Assembly (NCBI RefSeq): GCF_014174495.1 | Contig: NZ_JACJHR010000002.1 | Span: 227,499-291,498, forward strand | Source: Amycolatopsis echigonensis | GTDB lineage: Bacteria > Actinomycetota > Actinomycetes > Mycobacteriales > Pseudonocardiaceae | DNA: 64,000 bases | Direction of reading: 5' to 3' | Shown: one piece after another, positions 48,693-57,197 of the stretch | How the letters are laid out: each line of letters opens with the position of its first letter | Position numbering within the stretch: position 1 is the stretch's first letter | Program-made: the position numbers and the translations under genes | The notes under the pieces: generated by a model | Seen by the model: only the letters and a program-made list of their open reading frames with translations | What the model was told of the DNA's origin: nothing | The model's database searches: none

Positions 48693-50852
48693 TCAGGGCG
48701 TGCCGCCTCGGCTTTCCTTGATCCGCCGGTAGATCCGCCGGGACGCGAGCAGCAGCAGCGCGCAACCAGCGGCGACGGTGATGATGATGGTGATCGGGCC
48801 GTATTCGGTCGAGGTCAGCTCGAACCGCGCGGTCGCGCCGAGATCTGTGCCCGATGGGGTGGTCAACGACACATCGACCGACAGGTGACCGGCCCGCAGC
48901 GCCTCGATCTGCACGTACCTGGTCTGCCCGCCCTTGGCCGGGAAAAGCAGGTCGCTGGCCTGCTCCGGCCGGATGCCCATGGTGTTCCTCAGCGCGATCT
49001 GCGCGGTGACGCCGACCGGCAGGTCGTTGTGCACGTACACCGGCAGCGGCGAGGACCCGGACGCGAGCGCAATCGTTTGCTTCGGCTGTTCGACGGTCAC
49101 CTGGTCGCGGATCGCGGCGAGTTCGGCCGTCGCGTTCGCCGAGGCGGACGCGACCGCCGACGGCCCGAAAGCGGTCGAACTGCCGCGGACCAGCGCGTCG
49201 CGCACCGGGCCGACGATCGCCTGCGGTTCGACCCGGTTCCTGGGGTCTACCTGCATCGCGGACATCAGGCCGGCGACGTCCTGGTCGAGGCTGGACAGCT
49301 GGTCGGCGACGGCCGCGCCGCCGTCCGACCGGGTGCTCGCGACCAGCGAAGCGCTGCCCTCGGGGGTGCTGCCCAGCAGGTCGTCGAGCGTCGCCCCGGC
49401 GGTGACGCCCGCGTTGGTGAGCTTGCCGAGCCCGGACAGGAAGGCGTTGAGCTCGTCGGTGGTGGCGTCCCAGCGCCGCGGCGGAGCGATGAGCATCGGC
49501 CCGCCGTCTGCTCCCTCCGTGCGGCCGAGTCCGGCTTCGAAGGCGATCGCGGCGAGCCCGTTCTGGGTGGAGACCGCACGCTGCGACGCACCGCTGTACG
49601 TGGTCGGCGTCTGCGCGCTCGGCGTGAATCCGGTGAGACCGGCGGTGGCCATCGAGTTGGTCGCCTGCGCGCGCAGGCCGTCGGAAAGGGTCGCCGCGCC
49701 GGTGACGGTCTCGTCGTCACCGCCCGCGCGCAGCTTGCCGCTGTCGGTCAGCACGGTCTGGAAGCCGCCCAGCGAAATCGCCGACAGCGCCTTGTCGTCC
49801 GGCGTCCCGCCCGGCCACAGCACGCCGGCTTTCGACTCGACGCCGAGCACTTGGCGGATCGTCGCGGTGCCGTTCAGCGCCGTGGTCATGAGGCCGGAGT
49901 CGGGATTGCCGTCGGCGCCGCGGACCTTGCCCAGCGTGGTGAGGTCGGCGTCGGCGAACGGCAGCGGGATCACGCATCGCCCGGTGACCAGCGCGCGCAG
50001 CGCGGCCAGCCAGTTCGACGCGGCGTCGGCGCCCTTGCCCGCCACCCCGCCGTTGACGCGGTAGCCGGCGCGCATCGCGTCGACGGTGCGCAGCAGGTCG
50101 GGATCGAGGGCGAAGCACAGCGAGCCGCCGATCTTCGGATTCGTCTCCTGCGCCGCCCGCGCCGCCGAGACCAGCGAATACAGCCGTCCGCCCGGGCTCA
50201 GCTCGTCGGCGAGGGAATCGTCGGTGAGCGTCATCGGCACGCCGAACGGCGCGGACTGGATGTGCGGAGTGCTGTCGGTGATCGGCCACAGCACCGCCAG
50301 TTTCGAATGCCGCTGCGTCGCCTGGTTGTTCGCGTGCCCCGGCGTCGACAGCACCGGCATGAGCAAGCTCACCGCGGCGAGCCGGGCCGCACCGCCGTAC
50401 TCGGGGGTGCCGTTCACGTTCACCAGCAGCGGGTAGACCCCCGGCCGCAGCCCGGCGCCGCGCGGTCCGGTGAGCGGCACGGTGATGTTCAGCCGGGCGC
50501 TCTGTCCCGGCTCCAGCTCTTCGGCGAGCAGCGTGAAATCGGTGAGCGGAGTGTCCTGCACGGGATTCCCGGCGAGCACCGAGTCCATCGCGCGCGGGCT
50601 CGAGAGGCGTTCGCCGATCTGCAGCCGGGCCATCGGCTTGACGATCCGCCGGGACCCGGTGTTGGTCACCGTCCCGGTCACCGTGATCGCCTGGTCCGTG
50701 CTGGTGATCACGCGCGGGGACAGCTGGCCGAGGTCGAGCCGCAGGTGGGCCGGTTCCGGGGACGAATTCTCCTGCGCGCCCGCCGGCGCACCGAACAGCG
50801 CGGTGGCGGCGACGATCAGCAAGGACAGCAAGAAGGCGGCGGGCCGCTTCAC
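48693..50852 (-). CDS. DUF6049 family secreted membrane-anchored protein
   Basis: A 719-residue exported protein at the position of mycobacterial Rv3909. A signal peptide (FLLSLLIVAATALFGAPAGA) is followed by a long extracytoplasmic region with immunoglobulin-like pieces (ITVTGTVTNTGSRRI near 57-71 and VQIEALRAGHLSVDVSLTTP near the end), and a C-terminal anchor (ITIIITVAAGCALLLLASRR) with basic cytoplasmic tail. No catalytic motif is recognised. It is always adjacent to murJ and the Nudix gene, so it may act in cell-wall precursor export. GTG start; its stop is 17 bases before the murJ start. Confidence 0.88.
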   Translation of the reverse strand: MKRPAAFLLSLLIVAATALFGAPAGAQENSSPEPAHLRLDLGQLSPRVITSTDQAITVTGTVTNTGSRRIVKPMARLQIGERLSSPRAMDSVLAGNPVQDTPLTDFTLLAEELEPGQSARLNITVPLTGPRGAGLRPGVYPLLVNVNGTPEYGGAARLAAVSLLMPVLSTPGHANNQATQRHSKLAVLWPITDSTPHIQSAPFGVPMTLTDDSLADELSPGGRLYSLVSAARAAQETNPKIGGSLCFALDPDLLRTVDAMRAGYRVNGGVAGKGADAASNWLAALRALVTGRCVIPLPFADADLTTLGKVRGADGNPDSGLMTTALNGTATIRQVLGVESKAGVLWPGGTPDDKALSAISLGGFQTVLTDSGKLRAGGDDETVTGAATLSDGLRAQATNSMATAGLTGFTPSAQTPTTYSGASQRAVSTQNGLAAIAFEAGLGRTEGADGGPMLIAPPRRWDATTDELNAFLSGLGKLTNAGVTAGATLDDLLGSTPEGSASLVASTRSDGGAAVADQLSSLDQDVAGLMSAMQVDPRNRVEPQAIVGPVRDALVRGSSTAFGPSAVASASANATAELAAIRDQVTVEQPKQTIALASGSSPLPVYVHNDLPVGVTAQIALRNTMGIRPEQASDLLFPAKGGQTRYVQIEALRAGHLSVDVSLTTPSGTDLGATARFELTSTEYGPITIIITVAAGCALLLLASRRIYRRIKESRGGTP

Positions 50853-50866
50853 TCGGGTGCTCCCTC

Positions 50867-51373
50867 TCAGGCGCGCTCGTCGGGCGCGAAAAGTTCTGCT
50901 GCCCCGCGAACCAGCTTGCGCTCGTCCGCGTAGGCGAGGGTGGTCTCCAGCTCGGCCAGCGGAACCCAGGCGACCTCGGTCACCTCGACGTCCTCGTCCG
51001 ACAGTTCGCCACCGGTGGCTTCGAGCAGGAAATGGTGCACGGTCTTGTGCACCCGGCGCTGCTGCGCGACGAACCAGTAGTCGATGGTGCCCAGCGGCTG
51101 CAGCACGCGCGCGGAGATGCCGGTTTCCTCCTTCACCTCGCGCACCGCGGTCTGCTCCACCGTCTCCCCGTCCTCGATGTGGCCCTTCGGCAACGACCAC
51201 AGCAGTCTGCCGTGCCGGTCGAGCCGGCCGATCAGCACCGCGCGTTCCCGCTCCGGGTCGACGACCAGTCCGCCCGCCGAGGTCTCGTCGACCGTGGTCA
51301 GCCGCCTGCCGCGGTGCCGCCGTCGCCGCCGGCGCGGCGTCGGCGGTCCGGCGCGACCGGCAGATCCAGACAT
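50867..51373 (-). CDS. Nudix hydrolase (MutT4-like)
   Basis: A 168-residue Nudix enzyme that hydrolyses nucleoside diphosphates linked to other groups. The Nudix box is [20 protein letters not shown] followed by TGI, matching GX5EX7REUXEEXGU. A basic N-terminal stretch ([11 protein letters not shown]) precedes the domain. It is the counterpart of mycobacterial mutT4 and heads the mutT4-DUF6049-murJ cluster. Substrate unknown. A TAGCAT element 6 bases upstream of the ATG suggests a leaderless transcript. Confidence 0.9.
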   Translation of the reverse strand: MSGSAGRAGPPTPRRRRRRHRGRRLTTVDETSAGGLVVDPERERAVLIGRLDRHGRLLWSLPKGHIEDGETVEQTAVREVKEETGISARVLQPLGTIDYWFVAQQRRVHKTVHHFLLEATGGELSDEDVEVTEVAWVPLAELETTLAYADERKLVRGAAELFAPDERA

Positions 51374-51379
51374 GCTGCG

Positions 51380-51385
51380 ATGCTA
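51380..51385 (-). promoter_or_regulatory. Candidate leaderless -10 element before Nudix gene
   Basis: On the minus strand TAGCAT lies 6 bases before the ATG at 51373, the spacing typical of leaderless actinobacterial promoters. No clear -35. Confidence 0.4.
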
Positions 51386-51474
51386 GAGCAAACGGTCGCC
51401 CGGGTACTCTGGCTCTCCGTGTCCGTGTCCGGCGGCGCCAGCGGCACTGGCGCCATTTTCGTGGTGGGATTCGA

Positions 51475-52932
51475 GTGAACAACCTGGTCGCCCAGCAGAA
51501 CGCGGTGACGGAACTGATGCGAGTGTCCCCGCTGGCCGATGAGCTGGCCGAGCGCTTCGCGCGCGCCGGCCACAGCTTGTACCTGGTCGGCGGCAGCGTG
51601 CGCGACGCGCTGCTCGGCAGGCTGTCGAACGACCTCGACTTCACCACGGACGCGCGCCCGGACCGGGTGCTGCAGATCGTGAGCGAATGGGGCGACGCGG
51701 TCTGGGACGTCGGCATCGCGTTCGGCACCGTCGGCGTCACCAAGAACGGCACGACGCTGGAGATCACCACGTTCCGCGCGGACAGCTACGACCGCGTCGG
51801 CCGCAATCCCGAGGTCACCTTCGGCGACACCATCGAGGGCGACCTGCTTCGCCGCGACTTCACCGTCAACGCGATGGCGATCGACCTGGTCGGGAAGACG
51901 TTCATCGACCCGCACGACGGCATCGACGCGCTCCGGCTGAAGGTGCTCGACACTCCGGCGCTGCCGCAGGAGTCGTTCGCCGACGATCCGCTGCGGATGA
52001 TGCGCGCCGCCCGGTTCTCCGCGCAGCTCGGCTTCACCGCCGCGCCGCGCGTGGTCGAGGCGATGACATCGATGGCCGAGGAGATCGACCGGATCACCGC
52101 CGAACGGGTCCAGACCGAGCTGTCGAAGCTGATGCTGGCCCCCGATCCGCGGCCGGGCCTGGAGCTGCTGGTCGACACCGGGCTGGCCGATCGCGTGCTG
52201 CCCGAGCTGCCCGGGATGCGGCTGGCGATCGACGAGCACCACCAGCACAAGGACGTCTACCAGCATTCGCTGACCGTCCTCGCGCAGGCGATCGCGCTCG
52301 AGAAATCGCACGAGCCGACCAGCGAGCCCGACCTCGTGCTGCGGCTGGCCGCGCTGCTGCACGACATCGGCAAGCCGGCCACTCGCGAGTTCCAGCCCGG
52401 CGGCGGCGTGAGCTTCCACCACCACGAGGTGGTCGGTGCGCGGATGGCCCGCAAACGTTTGCGGGCGCTGAAATACTCGAAGGAAATCGTCGAGCAGGTC
52501 TCCCAGCTCGTGTTCCTCCACCTGCGGTTTCACGGGTACGGCGGCGGCGAGTGGACCGATTCGGCGGTCCGCCGCTACGTCACCGACGCCGGCGACCTGC
52601 TGACCCGGCTGCACAAGCTCGTTCGCGCCGATTCGACCACGCGCAACAAGCGCAAGGCAGCCCAGCTGCAGGCGACCTACGACGACCTCGAGGCCCGCAT
52701 CGCGCGGATCAAGGAGCAGGAGGACCTCGACCGCGTCCGGCCGGATCTCGACGGCAACGAGATCATGCGGCTGCTCGGCCTGCCGCCGGGCCCGGAGGTC
52801 GGCCGGGCCTGGAAGTTCCTCAAGGAGCTGCGGCTCGACCGCGGTCCGCTGGAGCACGACGAGGCGGTCGCCGAGCTGAAGAAGTGGGCGGCGGCGGAGG
52901 GCCTCGGCTCAGGCCAGCAACCGCAGGACTGA
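51475..52932 (+). CDS. pcnA: CCA-adding tRNA nucleotidyltransferase
   Basis: A 485-residue class II nucleotidyltransferase which adds or repairs the CCA end of tRNAs, needed here since the two tRNA genes seen do not encode CCA. The catalytic head shows LVGGSVRDALLGR and NDLDFTTDARPD (the DxD carboxylates), RRDFTVNAMAID and DPLRMMRAARFSAQLGF; an HD domain follows (LAALLHDIGKPATRE). GTG 51475 begins VNNLVAQQN. Divergent from the Nudix gene, as in mycobacteria. Confidence 0.93.
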   Translation: MNNLVAQQNAVTELMRVSPLADELAERFARAGHSLYLVGGSVRDALLGRLSNDLDFTTDARPDRVLQIVSEWGDAVWDVGIAFGTVGVTKNGTTLEITTFRADSYDRVGRNPEVTFGDTIEGDLLRRDFTVNAMAIDLVGKTFIDPHDGIDALRLKVLDTPALPQESFADDPLRMMRAARFSAQLGFTAAPRVVEAMTSMAEEIDRITAERVQTELSKLMLAPDPRPGLELLVDTGLADRVLPELPGMRLAIDEHHQHKDVYQHSLTVLAQAIALEKSHEPTSEPDLVLRLAALLHDIGKPATREFQPGGGVSFHHHEVVGARMARKRLRALKYSKEIVEQVSQLVFLHLRFHGYGGGEWTDSAVRRYVTDAGDLLTRLHKLVRADSTTRNKRKAAQLQATYDDLEARIARIKEQEDLDRVRPDLDGNEIMRLLGLPPGPEVGRAWKFLKELRLDRGPLEHDEAVAELKKWAAAEGLGSGQQPQD

Positions 52933-53027
52933 CTGAACTGAACCGCGGGACTTAAAGGCGATCCCGCCGCGACGAAGTCGGCGCCTTCAAACACTGGATC
53001 ATCGTCCGGCCAGCCGAGATACTCCCT

Positions 53028-54377
53028 GTGTCGAACCGAATGGGGGGATCGATGACGCGGCAGCACGGCGGGGACCGGCGTGGGGCCAGCTTTCTCGTCA
53101 CCTTGCTGCGGCGCGGAACGCCCGCGCTGGCGACGGCGACGACCGGGTTGACCGACGAGATCGCCGATCCGACCCCGGTGCGCGCGCTGCAGCGGATTTC
53201 GCGGATGGCCGGTCCGGTCGACGAACGGCACCATGACGGATTGCTCTTGCGGGCGGCCCGGTACGTGGTGCTGGTCCCGCTCGTCTACCGGCTGGTCGTG
53301 GTGCCGGCGACGTTCGCGACGTATGCGGTCAAGCACGGGCCGTCCGGGCTGGCGTCGGTCGCGATCGTCACCGTGTGCTCGGTCGCGCTGAGCGCGTTCG
53401 GCCTGTTCTGGATGATGCGCCGGGCCCCGTTCCGCAGCGATCTCGCGGGTCGGCTGTTGCTGGTCGACCTCGTGGCCACGCTCGCGTTCGAGCTGTTCCT
53501 GGGCGCGACGGTCTCGCCCGCGGTGTTCCACGACGCGGTCGGGGTCGCGGACAAGCACCTGCTCGGCAGCGTCGCCCTGCTCACTCTCGCCGTCGGCATC
53601 CCGTCCGGGATCGGCCTGGCCGCGCTCAGCCTGCCCGTGCGGTTGCTGTCGGACCTGCTCAACCACGGCACGGTCGATTTCGCGCAGGCCGCGTCGCTGT
53701 ATCCGACGATGTTCGGCGTCCTGTTCACCGCGGTCGGCGCGCTGATCCTGCTCGGACTCGGAATCCGGCTCGCGCTGGCGTACGGCATCCGCAACGGGCG
53801 GCTCGCCGAACGCGCGCGGCAGCACCGGATGCTGCACGACACGGTGCTGCAGACGCTGGAAGCGATCGCGCTCGGCGGTCCCGGGGATCCGGACCAGCGG
53901 CTGGTCGAAGTGCAGCGGCTGGCCCGCGCGCAGGCGATCGAGCTGCGGCAGACCATCGAGACCGCCGCGGCGCAGCGGGCCGAGGAGGGTGCGCGGCCGC
54001 TTGGCGAGAAGCTCGCGGCGCTGGCCGCGGAGATGGCGCGCGACGGTCTGCGTGCGCAGCTGGTGATCGCGGAGCTCGACGACGACACGCTGTCCGAGGT
54101 CCGGCAGATCGCGATCCGCGACGCAGTGCGGGAAGCGATGCGCAACACGATGAAGCACGGCGAGACCGACAAGGTCGTGGTGCGCGTGGAGGAACGCAAC
54201 GGCGGGATCGCGGTGATCACGCGGGACCACGGCACCGGCTTCAGCCCGCAGGACCGGCCGGCCGGGTTCGGCATCAGCGAGTCGATCACCGCGCGGCTGG
54301 CCGAGGTCGGCGGGACCTCGCTGGTCGAATCGAGTCCGGGGAGTGGAACTCGGGTGACCTTGTGGGTGCCGCTGTGA
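53028..54377 (+). CDS. Sensor histidine kinase without adjacent response regulator
   Basis: A 449-residue membrane kinase. About five to six membrane helices occupy residues 75-250 (AARYVVLVPLVYRLVVVPA; LLLVDLVATLAFELFLG; MFGVLFTAVGALILLGLGI). The phosphoacceptor region is RMLHDTVLQTLEAIA (His near 269), DesK/LiaS-like HisKA_3 type. The ATPase has N-box REAMRNTMKHG, G1 DHGTGF and G2 GFGISESI. No response regulator lies next to it; instead the stop overlaps the start of a methyltransferase gene by 4 bases (GTGA). GTG start at 53028; ATG 53052 is an alternative. Confidence 0.88.
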   Translation: MSNRMGGSMTRQHGGDRRGASFLVTLLRRGTPALATATTGLTDEIADPTPVRALQRISRMAGPVDERHHDGLLLRAARYVVLVPLVYRLVVVPATFATYAVKHGPSGLASVAIVTVCSVALSAFGLFWMMRRAPFRSDLAGRLLLVDLVATLAFELFLGATVSPAVFHDAVGVADKHLLGSVALLTLAVGIPSGIGLAALSLPVRLLSDLLNHGTVDFAQAASLYPTMFGVLFTAVGALILLGLGIRLALAYGIRNGRLAERARQHRMLHDTVLQTLEAIALGGPGDPDQRLVEVQRLARAQAIELRQTIETAAAQRAEEGARPLGEKLAALAAEMARDGLRAQLVIAELDDDTLSEVRQIAIRDAVREAMRNTMKHGETDKVVVRVEERNGGIAVITRDHGTGFSPQDRPAGFGISESITARLAEVGGTSLVESSPGSGTRVTLWVPL

Positions 54378-55195
54378 GCGGGGTGGCCGGTGCGCTGGCG
54401 GCGTACCGGGAGGGAGACGTCGAGCGGGCGAGTGCGCTTGCCGTCGAGGCTGGAACTCCGTTGGGTGCCGAGCTGGCGACGTATCTCGCGGCGGGGCCGA
54501 GCGGTCCGGTCTATGACCAGCCAGCCGCGTTCACCGCGTTCATTCGCGGCGGCGGGAACGTCGAGTTGTACCGGCGGTTGAGCGAAGAACTGGCTGCGCG
54601 GTACGACTCCTGGCGTCCGTCCGCGCTGCTGGATCTCGGCTGCGGCGACGGGTTGGCGATCGAACCGGCGCTGGCGCGGGCCTCGTTCCGGCCGGAGCGG
54701 ATCGACCTGGTGGAGCCGTCGGAGGCGCTGCTCGCGGACGTCGAAGTCCCTGGTGCACGCCGGTTTTCGTTGACCGCACAGGACTTTCTCGCCGCGGACG
54801 GTTCCACGTGGAACCTTGCGCAGTCGACGTTCGCACTGCAGTCGATCGAGCCGTCCTCCCGGGCTGGGGTGCTGAGCGCGTTGCGGGCGCGGACGGAACG
54901 GTTGGTGCTGGCCGAATTCGACGTGCCGGACACCGCCGACCCGGAGTCGCTCGCGCAGCGGTACGAATGCGGCGTCGCCGAGTACGGCGAGCAGGCTTCC
55001 CTGGTGGCACAAGGATTTCTGCTGCCGGTGCTGCTCGGCGTCGCGGCTGGGACGGCGCGGACGAACTGGGAACATCCGGCCTCGGAATGGATCCGGCAGC
55101 TCGAGGCCGCCGGGTTCGCCGACGTGACAGTGGAACCGCTCGCGGACTACTGGTGGTCGCCCGCCGTGCTGATCACGGCTTCACAGCCGGGATAG
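54374..55195 (+). CDS. SAM-dependent methyltransferase-like protein
   Basis: A 273-residue protein. After an about 75-residue N-terminal helical region (VAGALAAYREGDVERASALA), the Rossmann motif LLDLGCGDGLAIEPA (near 85) begins a class I methyltransferase domain, with LVEPSEALL as the acidic motif II. The C-terminal part is variable. The GTG start overlaps the kinase stop, so the two are translationally coupled; the substrate could be linked to the signal sensed by the kinase, but nothing in the sequence says which. It carries a parS-like site at 54801-54814 in its coding sequence. Confidence 0.8.
   Translation: MSGVAGALAAYREGDVERASALAVEAGTPLGAELATYLAAGPSGPVYDQPAAFTAFIRGGGNVELYRRLSEELAARYDSWRPSALLDLGCGDGLAIEPALARASFRPERIDLVEPSEALLADVEVPGARRFSLTAQDFLAADGSTWNLAQSTFALQSIEPSSRAGVLSALRARTERLVLAEFDVPDTADPESLAQRYECGVAEYGEQASLVAQGFLLPVLLGVAAGTARTNWEHPASEWIRQLEAAGFADVTVEPLADYWWSPAVLITASQPG
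54801..54814. promoter_or_regulatory. parS-like palindrome inside the methyltransferase gene
   Basis: GTTCCACGTGGAAC, the same variant palindrome as at 15,656. It encodes part of GSTWN in the protein. It lies about 21 kb from the main parS cluster. Confidence 0.7.
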
Positions 55196-57073
55196 CGCTC
55201 CCTGCTCGATGTGCAGCGCGATCGGCCGCGGCAGCAGGTACGCCGTGGCCCCGCCCGGCTGTGGACCCCACGGTGCCGTGACACCGGTCAGCACCCGGAT
55301 GGTGCGCTGCACCCGGTACTCGTGCCGGTCGCGTTCGCGGTCCGGCGTCAGCGAGGTTTCGAGGAACCGCACCGAATTCTGGTGCACCAGGTTCCCGGCC
55401 TCGGGGCCGAACCGGACCACCGTCGTGCCGGCGGGCAGCGCGACGATCCGCTTGCCGCGGAAGAACGACAGCGGCGGCTCGCCGCGCATCGGCAGGATCG
55501 GCCAGTCCGCGGGCTGATCGGATTCCTCCGGTGCCTGTGGCGGCAGCATCAGCAGCGTGCCGAGGAGGAATCGCGCCGCGTCGGCGAGGTTGGCGAACGC
55601 CACCGGCTCCACGGACGGCGGACGAGACACCTCCCAGCGGTTTTCCGCGCGGCGCAACGTCCACACGCCCTCGGCGGGCATCTCGTCCGCGCCGATCCGG
55701 TACGCCGACGACGGCACGCCGTGCTCGACGAGCCGTTGCTGCAGCAGAGCCAACGTCTCGGCCGCACGCAACCCGCGGGTCGGTTCGCCGCGGATCGCAC
55801 GGGCGAGCGAGCTGTCGTCCGGGATGTCGGCCTCGGTGCGCCCCGGGCGCGGTTTGCCGAGCACGTCGGCTTCGGCGGTGGCGCGCACCAGGTCGCGCAC
55901 GATCGGCGGCCGGAACCCGCCGGCACGGATGTGCTCGACCAGCTCCGGCTCCGGCGGGACGCCGTATTTGCGCAGGTAGTGCGGTACGGCGGCGGGCCAG
56001 ATCCAGGTGCCGTCGGTGTGGAAGGCGTGCGGCACGTCCGGCGGCGCGCCGGGCGCGAAGATGTCCGGCTGCGGCACGGGCCGGTGCAGCACGACGGGCG
56101 AGCGGAACAGGTAGTCGAGCACGCCGCGGACCTGGTCCGGCGGCACCGGCGGGCGGTTCACCACGGGCCGCTCGCCCTCGTTGTGCGCGTCGACCGGCCG
56201 TGCCTGGCGGAATCCGATGCTCAGCGGCAGCCCGGCCTTCGCGCCGAGCCAGTCCGGCAGGTGCTTGTCCGGACGCGGGAACCGGGTCAGCTCCACGAGG
56301 TAGGACTCGCGGGCGGGCTCGCCGCCGTCGTTGGGCGGCAGCCGCCACTCCGGCTCCTGGTCGGCGTCGAAGTCGAAATCGAACTGCGAATCGGCGTCGA
56401 GCGTGAAGGTGCCTTGGAACCAGGTGCCGGTCTCCGGCTGGTACATCGCGGCGCGCAGCTGGGTGAACAGCGTGCTCAGCTGCGGCGTGCCGGGCAGCGA
56501 CACCGAAACCGGGCCGTTCTCGTCGCCGACCGCGCGAACCTCCAGTTCGGAGTAGTCGCCGACCTGCCGGAACTGCGCCGCCACGCGCGTCCAGCCGCCG
56601 GGCACCTGGCGCAGGGTGCGGCCGATCCCGCGCAGGATCCGGGTCTGGTCGCCGCCGTCGATCTCCGCCTTCGGCTCGCCGTAGTCGTGCCGCGTCAGCC
56701 ACAGCCCGGTGAGCTGCTTGCCCGGGACGGTCACCGAGAAGTCGGTCAGCCCGAGCTGCGCGGCACGCACCGGATCGTGCCGCGTCCAGCGCAGGGTCAG
56801 ATTCGGCTGGTCGCCCGGCGCGACCTCGAAAAGCTCGTTGTCGTATTCGACGTAGGTGCGCAGGTCGAACGTCGCGGGCACCTCGTTCGCGAGCACGACC
56901 TTGGCCGGTTTGCCCTCGTGCTCGCGGTCGAAATCCTCGGGCGCTTCCTCGTCGCCGACAACGGTCAGCAGCAGCGTGCCGTCGGTGGTGGAGCGTTGTG
57001 CCGCGAAAGTGCGATCGTCGAGCGTCGCGTACAGGCCGTCTGGGCGTTCTCCCGATTCCACCCGGTAGCGCAC
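55181..57073 (-). CDS. TNT-domain protein with YezG-like module (paralogue 1)
   Basis: A 630-residue soluble protein of several modules. Residues 1-150 are of unknown type. Residues about 155-280 resemble the YezG/DUF600 immunity-like fold (LRAAMYQPETGTWFQGTFTL, DFDFDADQEPEWRLPP, RFPRPDKHLPDWL). A DGTWIWPAAVPHYLRKYGVP segment follows near 354. The C-terminal about 110 residues match the TNT (tuberculosis necrotizing toxin) NAD-glycohydrolase fold: ALPAGTTVVRFGPEAGN with the conserved Arg, and PGGATAYLLP where active toxins usually have Gln (GGGTQY). The substitution suggests reduced or altered activity. No signal peptide or WXG motif. Clearly paralogous to the gene at 59427-60824. Overlaps the convergent methyltransferase gene by 15 bases; 125 bases lie between it and the upstream gene. 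Confidence 0.72.
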   Translation of the reverse strand: MRYRVESGERPDGLYATLDDRTFAAQRSTTDGTLLLTVVGDEEAPEDFDREHEGKPAKVVLANEVPATFDLRTYVEYDNELFEVAPGDQPNLTLRWTRHDPVRAAQLGLTDFSVTVPGKQLTGLWLTRHDYGEPKAEIDGGDQTRILRGIGRTLRQVPGGWTRVAAQFRQVGDYSELEVRAVGDENGPVSVSLPGTPQLSTLFTQLRAAMYQPETGTWFQGTFTLDADSQFDFDFDADQEPEWRLPPNDGGEPARESYLVELTRFPRPDKHLPDWLGAKAGLPLSIGFRQARPVDAHNEGERPVVNRPPVPPDQVRGVLDYLFRSPVVLHRPVPQPDIFAPGAPPDVPHAFHTDGTWIWPAAVPHYLRKYGVPPEPELVEHIRAGGFRPPIVRDLVRATAEADVLGKPRPGRTEADIPDDSSLARAIRGEPTRGLRAAETLALLQQRLVEHGVPSSAYRIGADEMPAEGVWTLRRAENRWEVSRPPSVEPVAFANLADAARFLLGTLLMLPPQAPEESDQPADWPILPMRGEPPLSFFRGKRIVALPAGTTVVRFGPEAGNLVHQNSVRFLETSLTPDRERDRHEYRVQRTIRVLTGVTAPWGPQPGGATAYLLPRPIALHIEQGALSRL

Positions 57074-57197
57074 GTCTGGTTCCTCCCCGAAGTCCCCCGT
57101 GTAGCCGCAACGAACTTAGCCGACCGTGTCACGACCCGACCATCGGTCACCGGAGACGGGAGAAGATGCGCCCACAAATACCTGCTCGGGTGACCGA

